Origin: Arthrobacter sp. cf158
GTDB taxonomy: Bacteria; Actinomycetota; Actinomycetes; Actinomycetales; Micrococcaceae
DNA length: 64,000 nt
Assembly: GCF_900106835.1 (NCBI RefSeq)
Contig: NZ_FNNR01000005.1
Span: forward strand, 202,019-266,018
Direction: 5' to 3'
Position 1 is the first letter of the stretch, and each line of letters starts with the position of its first letter. Positions 1 through 9,412 of the stretch are shown here, in pieces. The notes beneath the pieces were generated by a model. It made no database searches, had not been told where the DNA came from, and worked only from the letters and a program-made list of their open reading frames with translations. The position numbers were made by a program, and so were the translations under genes.

Positions 1-1109
1 GGGGAGCGGCCCTGGTCTCAAGCATGACGGCACCGGCTGTTGCGGCCGGGGATTATAAGAAGGATCTGGGCAACGCCCGTGACTATCACACCAGACTTGC
101 ACTTCTAGGTACTGCTGCTGGAAGGACCTTTTGGGGTGGGACGGAGCGACAAGGAATTTCTTCCGCGCTGGCAGTGGGTGATGCCGTATATCTGATTGAT
201 TGCGGAGACGGTTGGGCCCGACGTTACCTTCAAGCAGGCTTGGGTACCCAGAAGGAATTTTCCGGCCTGGAGGGACTAGAGGGCGTGTTCATTACCCACA
301 TGCACTCAGACCATCTGATTGACTACCCGTCACTCCTAATCTTCGGCTCGACTGATGGTCTTGCCGTGCGCAAGAAGCCTGTCCAAGTGTTTGGCCCCGG
401 AAGCAGGGGTAAGCTCGTGCCACTATCACCGAGCGCTACGGACACTCCGCCGGTAATAAATCCCGAGAACCCGACCCCCGGGATCTCCGATATGACTGAG
501 TATGTCTACCAGGCATACGCGGCTGACTTAAATGACAACATGAGGGACAGCCTCAAGCCGGACCCGCATACATTGATCAACGTGTCTGAGGTCGTGGTTC
601 CGCCTGGGCTGGTCGTAAACCCCGACGTCGATCCGGCGCCGCCAATGGAGCCTTTGCATGTATACGAAGACGAGAATGTCCGCGTGACGGCGACACTTGT
701 CAAGCACCCCCCGGTTTACCCCGCGCTTGCCTACCGCTTTGACGCGGCCGAAGGATCCGTCGTCTTCTCTGGCGACACTGCCTACTCGGACAATCTCATA
801 CGCCTGGCCCAAGGCGCGGACATATTGGTGCACGAAGTCATTGACCCCCGATGGGTGGAGAGTCTGTTCCCTTCACCGCCTACACCTGCCCAGGAGGCGA
901 AGATCCATCACCTGATCAACTCTCACACAAGCATTGAGGAAGTTGGCGTCGTTGCCGAGAACGCTGGAGTAAAAACTCTAGTGCTCTCGCACCTAGCGCC
1001 GGCGGACAACCCCAAAAACCGCTGGTTGGAGGCAGGACGTTCTTTCTCAGGGAGGCTCGTTGTCGGTGAAGACCTGATGCAAATCGGCATCGGGAAGCGA
1101 CGCAGGTAA
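1..1109 (+). CDS. MBL-fold metallohydrolase, probably exported (5' end outside window)
   Basis: Metallo-beta-lactamase-fold hydrolase. The zinc motif THMHSDH lies near residue 90 counted from the ATG at 24. Further likely ligands are the His of VKHPPV, the Asp of FSGDTAYSD and the His of LSHLAP, so both metal sites appear complete. The frame is open through base 1, and the residues around the first ATG (ALVSSMTAPAVAAGD) read like the end of a Tat or Sec signal peptide with an AVAA cleavage site. I infer that the true start is upstream of the window and that the enzyme acts outside the cytoplasm. The substrate is not evident; arylsulfatase-like and lactonase-like members share this layout. An aldehyde dehydrogenase follows after 80 bp on the same strand. 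Confidence 0.8.
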   Translation, partial: GAALVSSMTAPAVAAGDYKKDLGNARDYHTRLALLGTAAGRTFWGGTERQGISSALAVGDAVYLIDCGDGWARRYLQAGLGTQKEFSGLEGLEGVFITHMHSDHLIDYPSLLIFGSTDGLAVRKKPVQVFGPGSRGKLVPLSPSATDTPPVINPENPTPGISDMTEYVYQAYAADLNDNMRDSLKPDPHTLINVSEVVVPPGLVVNPDVDPAPPMEPLHVYEDENVRVTATLVKHPPVYPALAYRFDAAEGSVVFSGDTAYSDNLIRLAQGADILVHEVIDPRWVESLFPSPPTPAQEAKIHHLINSHTSIEEVGVVAENAGVKTLVLSHLAPADNPKNRWLEAGRSFSGRLVVGEDLMQIGIGKRRR

Positions 1110-1189
1110 CACCAACGCCGGCGCCCGGCAGATCGCTTCGGCAGCGCTACGACACAGCAATTCAACCAACGGATAAATAAGGAGATACC

Positions 1190-2641
1190 TTGCAAACGCA
1201 ACTCATCATTGACAACGAGCCCCGCAACGGACGCGAAGGAAAGACGTTTGAACGGCGGCACCCGGTGACTGGGGCGTTGGTGACGGAAAGCGCTGCTGCC
1301 GGCGTAGACGATGCGCTGGATGCCGTGGAATCGGCGTCGAAAGCATTCACTTCCTGGTCCACCACTGGACCCAGCGAACGGCGTGCGGTGATGTTGAAAG
1401 CCGCCGAAATCATGGAGCGTCGCGGGCCCGAGTTTATCGAGACCATGATGTCCGAAGTTGGCGCCGCTGGTCTTTGGGCTGGTTTCAACGTCTACCTGAC
1501 AGCCCAGCTTTTCCGTGAGGCAGCCGGCCTTGCCAGCCAGATCCAGGGCGAAACCCTCCCCACCGATAAGCCCGGAACCCTCTCCATGACCGTCCGTCAG
1601 CCCGCAGGCGTGGTACTCAGCATGGCACCGTGGAATGGAGCAGGTGTCCTCGCCGCGCGCGCCATCGCCTACCCGATCGTCTGTGGAAACTCGGTAGTAT
1701 TCCGGGCCTCGGAGACCAGCCCGAAGACCCACGCCATCATTGCCGAGGTCCTGCATGAAGCGGGGCTTCCGGCCGGTGTCCTGAACTTCCTGACCAGCAC
1801 CGCGGAAGACTCGGATCGTGTGGTGGAAGCAATCATCGCGCATCCGGCAGTCCGGCGAATCAACTTCACCGGATCCACCACGGTGGGGCGCATCATCGCT
1901 GAGAAGGCTGCCCGCTACCTGAAGCCGGTTCTGCTGGAACTCGGCGGCAAGGCTCCGTTCGTGGTCCTTGATGACGCCGATGTTGATGGCGCAGTCAATG
2001 CTGCCGTTTTTGGGTCTTTCCTGTACCAGGGCCAGATCTGTATGTCCACCGAGCGTTTCGTGGTGGATGAGAAGATTGCCGATGAGTTCGTAGGAAAGTT
2101 CGCTGCTCGGGCAGCTCAGTTGGGCGCCGGAGATCCGCTTACTGACGAGAACTGCATTGTTGGCCCCATGATTCGGGAAGAATCTGGTACCCGCATCAAC
2201 GGACTCATTGACGACGCACTGGCAAAGGGTGCTGAACTCGTAGTGGGGGAGCGCGCCAACGGCGCCTCCATGCCCGCCACTATTGTGGACAAGGTCAGCC
2301 CGGAGATGTCCATCTACGACCAGGAAACCTTCGGTCCCATCACTACGGTAGTCCGCGTCTCCGGCATCGAAGAAGCTGTCCAGGTTGCCAACGACACCGA
2401 GTACGGGCTGGCAGCGGCAGTCTTCGGCAAAGACAGCACCCGGGCCCTGCAGGTTGCCATGCAAATTCAGGCAGGTCACGTGCATGTCAACGGTGCAACA
2501 GTGCAGAACGAGGCCCAAGCTCCTTACGGCGGCATGAAGAACAGTGGCTACGGCCGATTCGATGGACGGGCAGTCATCAACGAGTTCACAGAACTCAAAT
2601 GGATCACGGTGGAGCAGTCCGACCAGCAGTACCCCTTCTAA
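1190..2641 (+). CDS. NAD(P)-dependent aldehyde dehydrogenase (benzaldehyde/vanillin type)
   Basis: Aldehyde dehydrogenase superfamily, 483 residues, the usual length. The NAD-site motif LELGGKAPF lies near residue 251 and the catalytic Cys is in GQICMST near residue 284. The start is TTG at 1190, chosen because AAGGAGAT sits just upstream and the N-terminus then matches the family. The sequence resembles salicylaldehyde, vanillin and benzaldehyde dehydrogenases. An aryl-alcohol-type Zn dehydrogenase follows 30 bp downstream, so the pair probably oxidises an aromatic alcohol through the aldehyde to the acid in the cytoplasm. The exact substrate is inferred from family and neighbour only. Confidence 0.88.
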   Translation: MQTQLIIDNEPRNGREGKTFERRHPVTGALVTESAAAGVDDALDAVESASKAFTSWSTTGPSERRAVMLKAAEIMERRGPEFIETMMSEVGAAGLWAGFNVYLTAQLFREAAGLASQIQGETLPTDKPGTLSMTVRQPAGVVLSMAPWNGAGVLAARAIAYPIVCGNSVVFRASETSPKTHAIIAEVLHEAGLPAGVLNFLTSTAEDSDRVVEAIIAHPAVRRINFTGSTTVGRIIAEKAARYLKPVLLELGGKAPFVVLDDADVDGAVNAAVFGSFLYQGQICMSTERFVVDEKIADEFVGKFAARAAQLGAGDPLTDENCIVGPMIREESGTRINGLIDDALAKGAELVVGERANGASMPATIVDKVSPEMSIYDQETFGPITTVVRVSGIEEAVQVANDTEYGLAAAVFGKDSTRALQVAMQIQAGHVHVNGATVQNEAQAPYGGMKNSGYGRFDGRAVINEFTELKWITVEQSDQQYPF

Positions 2642-2671
2642 AGCCAGCCCCAACGTAGAGAAAGACAGACC

Positions 2672-3772
2672 ATGCAGGTAACCGCAGCAGTGGCCAGAGA
2701 GCCGCACCAGCCGCTCAGTATTGAGGACCTCGAACTCGACGAACTCCGACCTAACGAAGTCCTGGTCAAAATGGTGGCATCAGGCGTGTGTCACACGGAT
2801 GCGATTGTCCGCGACCAGGTGTACCCCACTCCGTTACCCGCTGTCCTCGGGCATGAGGGTGCCGGAGTTGTTGAGCGGATCGGCAGTTCAGTAACCACCG
2901 TTCAGCCCGGCGACCACGTACTGCTCGCAGCTGCCTATTGCGGCAAATGCGATCGCTGCCGGTCTGGAGAGATGGCATACTGCGAAAACCTTTTCGCGGC
3001 GGATTTCGGTGGACGTCGACCTGACGGCACCACAGCGCTCAGCAAGGATGGAGAAGTAATCTCCTCACATTTCTTCGGCCAGTCCTCCTTCGCCACGTAC
3101 GCCAACGTCGTAGAGGAGAGCGTGGTCAGGATTGGTGCTGATGTCCCGTTGGAGATTGTTGCTCCGCTGGGCTGCGGCATCCAGACTGGCGCCGGCGCAG
3201 TTCTGAATGAACTTAAGCCCCGGCTGAACAGCACGCTGGTGGTCATCGGGACCGGCGCCGTCGGTTCCGGTGCCATCATGGCCGGATCCGTTGCAGGCTG
3301 TGCTCGGATCATTGCTGTGGACATCCACACGTCCCGCCTCGATCTCGCCAAGGAACTTGGCGCGACGGATGTCATCAACACCACTGAGCAGGACCTGACT
3401 GAGGAGATCCTTCGCCTCACTGACGGGCGTGGGGCTGACTACGTGGTGGACACAACGGCGCGTCCGGAATTGCTTCGCCAAGCGGCGGATGCCATCGCGC
3501 TGCGCGGAACCCTCGCACTGGTAGGTGCTGCCAAGCCCGGAACGGAAGTCACGTTCGAGATCGGCCTTTCGTTGGTCAAGGGGTGGACTTTCAAGACCAT
3601 CATTCAGGGAAGCTCCGTGCCGCAGGTCTTCATCCCCAAGCTCATTGAGTTGTGGAAGGAAGGCAGGTTCCCCATGGACAAGCTGATGCAGAACTACACC
3701 TTGGACCAGATCAATCAAGGGTTCGAGGACTCCGCCAAGGGGCACGTGATTAAGCCGGTCATTGTCTTCTAG
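2672..3772 (+). CDS. Zn-dependent alcohol dehydrogenase (aryl-alcohol type), copy 1
   Basis: Medium-chain Zn dehydrogenase of 366 residues. Catalytic zinc ligands are visible in GVCHTDAIV, in GHEGAG and at the Cys of LGCGIQTGAG. The structural zinc loop is the four-Cys segment CGKCDRCRSGEMAYC. The NAD-binding motif is GTGAVGSGAI. It closely resembles benzyl-alcohol and S-mycothiol-type dehydrogenases. A paralogue of identical length lies at 37844-38944 and shares most residues, including the C-terminal HVIKPVIVF-like end. The gene follows the aldehyde dehydrogenase by 30 bp and is closed by a strong hairpin terminator, so the two genes form one operon. Confidence 0.9.
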   Translation: MQVTAAVAREPHQPLSIEDLELDELRPNEVLVKMVASGVCHTDAIVRDQVYPTPLPAVLGHEGAGVVERIGSSVTTVQPGDHVLLAAAYCGKCDRCRSGEMAYCENLFAADFGGRRPDGTTALSKDGEVISSHFFGQSSFATYANVVEESVVRIGADVPLEIVAPLGCGIQTGAGAVLNELKPRLNSTLVVIGTGAVGSGAIMAGSVAGCARIIAVDIHTSRLDLAKELGATDVINTTEQDLTEEILRLTDGRGADYVVDTTARPELLRQAADAIALRGTLALVGAAKPGTEVTFEIGLSLVKGWTFKTIIQGSSVPQVFIPKLIELWKEGRFPMDKLMQNYTLDQINQGFEDSAKGHVIKPVIVF

Positions 3773-3802
3773 CGATCCAAGCCGGTTTAGCCTCAAACAA
3801 GA

Positions 3803-3838
3803 GCGGACGACGGCGGGTGCTTACCCGCCGTCGTCCGC
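3803..3838. terminator. Strong hairpin terminator, copy 1 of a duplicated 50-bp element
   Basis: Perfect 16-bp inverted repeat (GCGGACGACGGCGGGT and its complement) around a GCTT loop, followed by CTTCTG. It lies 30 bp after the alcohol dehydrogenase stop. The surrounding 50 bases (3794-3843) recur exactly at 35980-36029. Confidence 0.85.
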
Positions 3839-3853
3839 TTCTGGGTCGGCGGC

Positions 3854-4680
3854 CTAGGAGACATTCGCGTGACTGAAGAAGCCGTGGTTGAGGGTGGGAT
3901 AGCAGCGCAGAGTCACGTCCACTCCTACGTCCTTGAGCCTCTGGGCAAAGTGGAGATTGACGTCGTAGGGGAAATCGTGATCACCGACGCCGATAATGGT
4001 GGGGCAGCCAGGCAAGGCTCGCAGAGAGCAGGGGATTGCGCCGGGTCATCCAATGGAACCAAGGGATCGGGGCCCAGGTATTGATGTTCCATGACGGTGC
4101 CTGCCATCAGGGTGAAATCGGTGGCTGGCTCGATGAGAAGCTGTGCCGCTAGGGTGACGTCCGTGTCCGGCAATGATGTGCCGCAATTGCCGCGAGGTTT
4201 CCACCAGCGCAGTCCCGGCCACGACCAGCTTTTCTGGGTTCCCGCCGAAGCGATCGATGTGCGCGGCTGCCCACTCGACCGCGGCGATGGCGTCTTCAAC
4301 CCTTGCAGGGTGGGGTTTTTCGGGTGCGAACCTGTAATCCACCTGCACGACGTGCGCGCCGGTGCGGGCAGCGATACGGCCCGTCCAAGTCGCCTATAGT
4401 CCAACTCTCGCCGTGAAAGTACACAACGCTGGCATCGCTTGCATCCTGGGGTTTTGAATGAGAATTCTGAAGTCGCCAGCCGGGACGGGAAACTTCGATT
4501 CGGCGATCGACTCGACGCCGAAGAACTGTCGATGATTGAAGCTGTCCCGAAGTCGGACCCCCTTGCGCGGGCAGTAGGACCGTCGACATCGGTAAATATC
4601 GGGAAGTCGCCAGTCGCTGCCATTCCTTTTCCATGGCCCGAATGGCTGGATCAAGGCCAGTCTTCAACTCAGATCCCATA
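3854..4680 (-). pseudogene. Decayed alpha/beta-hydrolase (hormone-sensitive-lipase-type esterase)
   Basis: Fragments of one alpha/beta hydrolase are spread over different minus-strand frames, so at least two frameshifts are present. Reading from 5' to 3', the pieces include GLDPAIRAMEKEW, VVYFHGESWTIGDLDG, VDYRFAPEKPHPARVEDAI, FGGNPEKLVVAG, LLIEPATDFTLMAGTVMEH and the C-terminus RCYPTLNHGFFSHANVS ending at 3854. The family's oxyanion motif HGGGW reads HGESW here. The nucleophile region downstream of LVVAG is lost to frameshift and deletion. The gene is non-functional. Immediately upstream lies another remnant at 4822, so the whole 1.2-kb stretch is decaying DNA. Confidence 0.75.
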
Positions 4681-4821
4681 CGTTCGCGCAAGAACGTGAG
4701 CGAGGCTTCGGTGACCTGTTGAAGGAAGGGCGTACCGACGAACACACGTCCGCCGCCCGTTTCCAAGTCTTCGGTGTCTGCACCTGCCCGCAGTTTGGTG
4801 TCGTTGGCCCGGTGGCTCCAT

Positions 4822-4931
4822 GGTGACCAGCAGTCCGGTGTCCCAGTTGAAGTCCTCAAAACTACGGATTGGCCCGCATGGTCCTTAGCACGAACTGGAG
4901 GGCGGCAAGTTCGCGTACTATTTTCAGGGGT
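4822..4931 (-). pseudogene. 3'-end fragment of an NADP-binding (F420-type) reductase
   Basis: Bases 4822-4860 are identical over 39 bases to 36050-36088, which encode the C-terminus (the stretch ending DTGLLV) of the intact reductase at 36044-36727. Similarity continues imperfectly to about 4931, including CAGGGG-type matches around the region encoding the Arg-Ala-Arg-Glu segment. The fragment is on the same strand as in the intact gene and is out of frame with any complete protein. With the duplicated terminator at 3803 it marks an old, rearranged segmental duplication. DNA between 4681 and 4821 encodes no protein I can identify. Confidence 0.7.
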
Positions 4932-4983
4932 CATAGTCCTGTCGCTGATTGCCCGCTGGTGTCCGTGGGTAGCTGGTGGCGGA

Positions 4984-5658
4984 TTACTGGGTGGCACTTA
5001 TCTTGCGTGCCGCTTCCACAACTGGGTCACTCGCGGCCTCGCTGTCGAAGTCCTGAAGGGCGACCAACCCAATGGAAGCCTCCGGCCCGCCGTGGAGGGT
5101 GCCGGCGAGTCTTAGTGGAGCGGCAACGCCGACGGCGCCTGCCTGCAGTTGTCCACGGGTGATGCAATAGCCCTGGCGGCGAGCCTCGACAACTTCCGGC
5201 GTGTCAGCTTCGGATGGTGCGCGGGCAGCGAGGATGGCGATTCCCGCGGCCGCCAGGGCTAGTGGGTGCCGACTTCCCACCCGGTAGCCAACACGGAGGA
5301 CTGAAGCTACGGCTGGGTCCAAGGACAGCACGGCAACGGCTTCGTCGCCCTCTGCGACCGACATAAACGCCGTCGCATTCGTCTTGTCAGCAAGGTCTTG
5401 CAGGATCGGCGTCGCAAGCGAAAGCAGTCCCGGCCAATACTGCGAGGCAAGTGCGGGAATTGAAGCCCCGAGATGCAACTTTCCGTCTGTGTCTCGCATG
5501 AGAAGTCGGTGTTCTTCGAGTGTGGCTACTAGTCGATAACCGATTGCGCGGGCTACCCCGATCTCGGCGGAAAGGTCCGCCACGGAGATGCCACTGGGTC
5601 TCGCCGCGACGACCTCCAAGGCACGAATACCGCGGTCCAGGGTCTGTAGGGTGCTCAC
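4984..5658 (-). CDS. IclR-family transcriptional regulator
   Basis: IclR family: an N-terminal winged helix (STLQTLDRGIRALEVV ... ISVADLSAEIGV) followed by the effector domain (LHLGASIPALASQYWPG, SRHPLALAAAGIAIL, AAPLRLAGTLHG, SIGLVAL). About 224 residues, slightly short for the family. I chose the GTG at 5658 because AAAGGA lies at ideal spacing before it and the protein then starts in the usual way; ATGs at 5664 and 5721 are in frame. It is divergent from the P450/homogentisate operon and so is its likely regulator. A dyad at 5798-5810 in the shared promoter region is a candidate operator. Confidence 0.85.
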   Translation of the reverse strand: MSTLQTLDRGIRALEVVAARPSGISVADLSAEIGVARAIGYRLVATLEEHRLLMRDTDGKLHLGASIPALASQYWPGLLSLATPILQDLADKTNATAFMSVAEGDEAVAVLSLDPAVASVLRVGYRVGSRHPLALAAAGIAILAARAPSEADTPEVVEARRQGYCITRGQLQAGAVGVAAPLRLAGTLHGGPEASIGLVALQDFDSEAASDPVVEAARKISATQ

Positions 5659-5797
5659 GGGCATTCCTTTGCTGGTCAGTAGCGAGTGATGCGTCAACTG
5701 TTCCATACGCGTGGACAACACTATGACGCGTCCATCTGAAACTCGAACCTTGACTGCTGTTTACCGGACCGCTTACATTGGAGGTGTCCACTAGATG

Positions 5798-5810
5798 GAA
5801 CAACATGTTC
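5798..5810. promoter_or_regulatory. Candidate IclR operator (GAACA-N3-TGTTC)
   Basis: A 5-bp inverted repeat with 3-bp spacer lies in the 174-bp gap between the divergent IclR gene and the P450 gene, 23 bp before the P450 start. It is short, so the assignment rests on position and symmetry only. Confidence 0.35.
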
Positions 5811-5832
5811 ACTATTAGTAACAGATGGAGCA

Positions 5833-8169
5833 ATGGTGGTCCAGCAGATGCAAAGCTGCCCAGTTACTGGGTCGGCCTCAAAGAACGTATCCGAGGCGAG
5901 TGGATGTCCCGTCATGGGGTCCGCCGCTGAATTTGACCCCTTCGAGGACGGGTATCAACAGAACCCTGCCGGTTATGTCGCGTGGGCCCGTCGGGATGAA
6001 CCCGTCTTCTTCAGCCCTAAGCTTGGATACTGGGTAGTCACTCGTTACCACGACGTGCAAGAGATCTTCCGTGACAACGTCACCTTCAGCCCGTCCATAG
6101 CGTTGGAGAACATAACGCCCGTCGGTGAAGCAGCGAAGGAGATCCTTAACTCCTACGATTTTGGGCTGAAGCGTACTCTCGTCAACGAAGACGAACCGGC
6201 GCATATGCCGCGTCGTCGGTTGCTCATTGAGCCGTTCGAACCCGCCCAGTTGGCCCACCACGAGCCCATGGTACGAAGGTTGGCCAAGGAATTCGTCGAC
6301 CGCTTCATCGACAAGGGCGCGGTGGACCTGGTCGAAGAAATGCTCTTTGAATTGCCCTTGACAGTTGCCCTTCACTTTCTCGGTGTCCCGGAAGACGACA
6401 TGGATGTACTGCGACGCTATTCCGTTGCCCATACAGTCAACATCTGGGGCCGGCCCGATCCCAAGGAGCAGATTGCCGTTGCTGAAGCGGTTGGTAAGTT
6501 TTGGCAGTACTCTGGCGAGGTTTTGGAAAAGATCCGCCGGAATCCAAATGGCTCAGGGTGGATGCAGTTTGCTATCCGGATGCAGCCCGACCATCCCGAG
6601 ATCGTGACGGACTCGTTTCTACATTCCATGATGATGGCCGGCATTGTGGCAGCGCACGAGACCACTGCCATTGCCGCGACCAATGCCATCAAGTTGCTGC
6701 TGCAAAACCGTGAGGTCTGGGATGAGATCTGCGCCGATCCCGCTTTGATTCCCAATGCGGTTGAAGAGTGTCTGCGTTTGGACGGCTCAGTGTCTGCGTG
6801 GCGACGCATCGCTATGACGGACACGAAAGTTGGCGGTGTCGACATACCCAAAGGCGCGAAAATCCTCATGATGCAGTCGTCGGCAAACCACGATGAGCGG
6901 TACTTCGAGGACCCGGAAATGATTGACCTTCGCAGGGTGAGCGCCTCTGAGCACCTAACCTTTGGCTACGGCGCTCACCAGTGCATGGGTAAGAACCTGG
7001 CCCGAATGGAACTCCAGATCATTCTCGAGGAATTAACGCGACGGCTTCCCCAATTGGAACTCAGCGCGCAGACATTTTCATATGTTCGCAATACTTCCTT
7101 CAGGGGACCGGAACACCTTCTGGTCGAGTGGGAGCCTGAACTCAATCCCGAACGAGCCGACCCTTCCATCCTCGCGTCGAAGGCGGAGGTTCGCATTGGG
7201 CCGAACGCAACGAAACACATAACGCGTCCCGTGGTGGTCACGCAACGAAGGCAGCTCACTGACAAGGTTGTCCGCCTTCGACTCGAATCACCCAACGGGA
7301 AACCGTTCCCGGCGTGGAGTCCAGGCTCCCACATCGATGTAATTTGCGGAGATACAGGGCACTCACGTCAATACTCACTTTGCGGCGACGCAACGGACCC
7401 AAGGGGTCTGGAAATCGCTGTCCTTCAGGAACCGGATGGACGCGGCGGCTCAGCCTGGGTCCACGATAATGCCGCCATGGGTACAGCATTGGAAATTCGT
7501 GGTCCGCGAAACCATTTCCGGCTTGACCCCGGGGCTACCGCTTATGTGTTCATCGCGGGTGGCATAGGTATCACTGCAATCAGTGCCATGGCAGCCGAAG
7601 CCCAGCGGCGCGGCATGAAGTACGACCTTCATTATGCAGGCCGCAGCCGGAGGGCCATGGCCATGGTCGACGAGCTCCGCGCAATACATGGAGACCGGTT
7701 GCACCTTTGGGTCAGTGATGAAGGCACAAGGGCATCAATGCCCACGATCCTGGACCACCTGTCCCAAGGGGCGCAGGTCTACTGCTGCGGACCAGCCGGC
7801 ATGATCGCCGAGCTGCAGAGCATTGCTGAGAACTGGCGGGAGGGAACGCTGCACGTTGAGCACTTTACATCCAGCTTGGGAACGCTGGATCCCGCAGTCG
7901 AGAGTGCATTTGATCTGGAGCTGAACAACTCCGGCATAACAGTCCGGGTCGCCGCCAATGAGACTGTTTTACAAGCCTTGCGGGCAGCCAAAGTCGAGGT
8001 GCCCAGCGATTGTGAAGAGGGGTTGTGCGGCACCTGTCAGGTGGGCGTCGTCAGCGGCAGTATCGACCATCGGGACCTCGTGCTGACCCCGGATGAACGA
8101 GCAGAAGGCAACCTCATGCTCACGTGCTGTTCGCGCGCCTGCGGCGAACGATTGATTCTTGACCTCTAA
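5833..8169 (+). CDS. Self-sufficient cytochrome P450 fused to FMN/[2Fe-2S] reductase (CYP116B-like)
   Basis: A 778-residue fusion. Residues 1 to about 435 are a P450: I-helix AAHETT, EECLRLDG carrying the ExxR motif, and the heme loop FGYGAHQCMG with the thiolate Cys. Residues from about 460 form a phthalate-dioxygenase-reductase module: FMN motif SRQYSLC, NADH site GGIGITAISAM and CCGPAGM, then a C-terminal plant-type ferredoxin with CEEGLCGTC and a distal Cys. Electrons therefore flow from NADH through FMN and the iron-sulfur cluster to heme within one chain, as known for CYP116B enzymes. Its place ahead of homogentisate dioxygenase suggests that it hydroxylates an aromatic acid or phenol feeding homogentisate; that is inference. 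Confidence 0.93.
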   Translation: MVVQQMQSCPVTGSASKNVSEASGCPVMGSAAEFDPFEDGYQQNPAGYVAWARRDEPVFFSPKLGYWVVTRYHDVQEIFRDNVTFSPSIALENITPVGEAAKEILNSYDFGLKRTLVNEDEPAHMPRRRLLIEPFEPAQLAHHEPMVRRLAKEFVDRFIDKGAVDLVEEMLFELPLTVALHFLGVPEDDMDVLRRYSVAHTVNIWGRPDPKEQIAVAEAVGKFWQYSGEVLEKIRRNPNGSGWMQFAIRMQPDHPEIVTDSFLHSMMMAGIVAAHETTAIAATNAIKLLLQNREVWDEICADPALIPNAVEECLRLDGSVSAWRRIAMTDTKVGGVDIPKGAKILMMQSSANHDERYFEDPEMIDLRRVSASEHLTFGYGAHQCMGKNLARMELQIILEELTRRLPQLELSAQTFSYVRNTSFRGPEHLLVEWEPELNPERADPSILASKAEVRIGPNATKHITRPVVVTQRRQLTDKVVRLRLESPNGKPFPAWSPGSHIDVICGDTGHSRQYSLCGDATDPRGLEIAVLQEPDGRGGSAWVHDNAAMGTALEIRGPRNHFRLDPGATAYVFIAGGIGITAISAMAAEAQRRGMKYDLHYAGRSRRAMAMVDELRAIHGDRLHLWVSDEGTRASMPTILDHLSQGAQVYCCGPAGMIAELQSIAENWREGTLHVEHFTSSLGTLDPAVESAFDLELNNSGITVRVAANETVLQALRAAKVEVPSDCEEGLCGTCQVGVVSGSIDHRDLVLTPDERAEGNLMLTCCSRACGERLILDL

Positions 8170-8203
8170 CCGGCCTGTCGGCCCGTAACCAAAGGAATAT
8201 GAA

Positions 8204-9412
8204 ATGGTTTTCTATCGCCAGCTGGGAGTTGTCCCCAAAACGCGGCATACTCTGTTCCGTGCTGATTCCGGAGCTATTTACTACGAAGAACTGATGGGGG
8301 AGGAGGGCTTCTCCTCTGATTCTTCGCTCCTCTACCATCGGAATATTCCTTCCGCCCTGGTTGGTGCTCGAATTTGGGACCTAAACGACCAGTCATTAAC
8401 CCCAAATTTGCCGCTGCTGCCTCGCCATTTGCGACTACACAGTCTGTTTGATGTGGGAGATGCAACAAACGTCGACGCGGTAACGGGACGGCGCCTCGTT
8501 TTGGGGAACGGCGATGTGCGCATCAGCTATGCCTGGGTTGGCAAGACTTCTCCCCTTTACCGAAACTCGACAGGCGACGAGTGCGTCTATGTTGAAGACG
8601 GAACAGCCGTCGTCGAGACGGTCTTTGGTTCCTTGTCCGTCGCCAAGGGAGACTACATCGTCATCCCCCGCGCGACTACCCATCGATGGGTCATGCCGGC
8701 TGGTGATGCTGCCAAGCTCTACTTCATCGAGGCCAACAGCCACATTGGACCACCGAAGCAGTACCTTTCAAAGCACGGTCAACTGTTGGAGCATGCACCG
8801 TACTGCGAACGAGACCTTCGCGGTCCCAACGAGCCACTTTTGACTGAAGGTCAGGATGTCGAGGTCTACATCAAGCATCGCGGCAACGGTCCCAGCGGTC
8901 TTGCCGGAAGCATACACGTGCTCCCTTACCACCCATTTGATGTTGTGGGCTGGGACGGCTGCTTGTACCCGTATGTCTTCAACATCAATAGCTTCATGCC
9001 TATCACGGGTAAGGTCCACCAGCCACCACCCGTGCATCAGGTGTTTGAGGGCAACAATTTCGTCGTGTGCAACTTTGTGCCGAGGAAAGTCGACTACCAT
9101 CCGGACTCCGTCCCCGTGCCCTACTATCACTCCAACGTTGATTCGGACGAGATCATGTTCTACGTCGACGGTGATTATGAGGCAAGAAAGGGTTCAGGTA
9201 TCAACAAGGGATCGATCTCCATTCACCCTGGCGGTCACGCGCACGGTCCCCAACCTGGAGCTGTGGAGGCCAGCCTCGGTATGGAGTACTTCGACGAACT
9301 TGCCGTAATGGTGGATACCTTCAGGCCTCTTGAACTTGGTGAGGCGGCCATGAAATCGGATGATGGCCGCTACGCAAGCTCGTGGACAGGCGGTCGTTGG
9401 AACAATGTCTGA
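8204..9412 (+). CDS. hmgA: Homogentisate 1,2-dioxygenase
   Basis: Cupin-type non-heme iron dioxygenase, 402 residues, normal for bacteria. It cleaves the homogentisate ring to maleylacetoacetate. The iron ligands are visible: His in YYHSNVDSDE, Glu at the end of that motif, and His in GGHAHGPQPG. The N-terminus (FYRQLGVVPKTRHTLFR) and the VHQVFEG segment also fit the family. It starts 34 bp after the P450 stop and its 3' end overlaps the start of the next gene by 8 bases (9405-9412), so the operon is translationally coupled. Its specificity could include substituted homogentisates. Confidence 0.92.
   Translation: MVFYRQLGVVPKTRHTLFRADSGAIYYEELMGEEGFSSDSSLLYHRNIPSALVGARIWDLNDQSLTPNLPLLPRHLRLHSLFDVGDATNVDAVTGRRLVLGNGDVRISYAWVGKTSPLYRNSTGDECVYVEDGTAVVETVFGSLSVAKGDYIVIPRATTHRWVMPAGDAAKLYFIEANSHIGPPKQYLSKHGQLLEHAPYCERDLRGPNEPLLTEGQDVEVYIKHRGNGPSGLAGSIHVLPYHPFDVVGWDGCLYPYVFNINSFMPITGKVHQPPPVHQVFEGNNFVVCNFVPRKVDYHPDSVPVPYYHSNVDSDEIMFYVDGDYEARKGSGINKGSISIHPGGHAHGPQPGAVEASLGMEYFDELAVMVDTFRPLELGEAAMKSDDGRYASSWTGGRWNNV

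Noticed and set aside
923..2707. 594-codon minus-strand frame opposite the aldehyde dehydrogenase
   Set aside because: It is the antisense shadow of a gene with clear catalytic motifs on the + strand.
4296..4997. Intact 233-codon minus-strand gene
   Set aside because: It stitches together out-of-frame pieces of the esterase pseudogene and the reductase fragment; no single protein is encoded.
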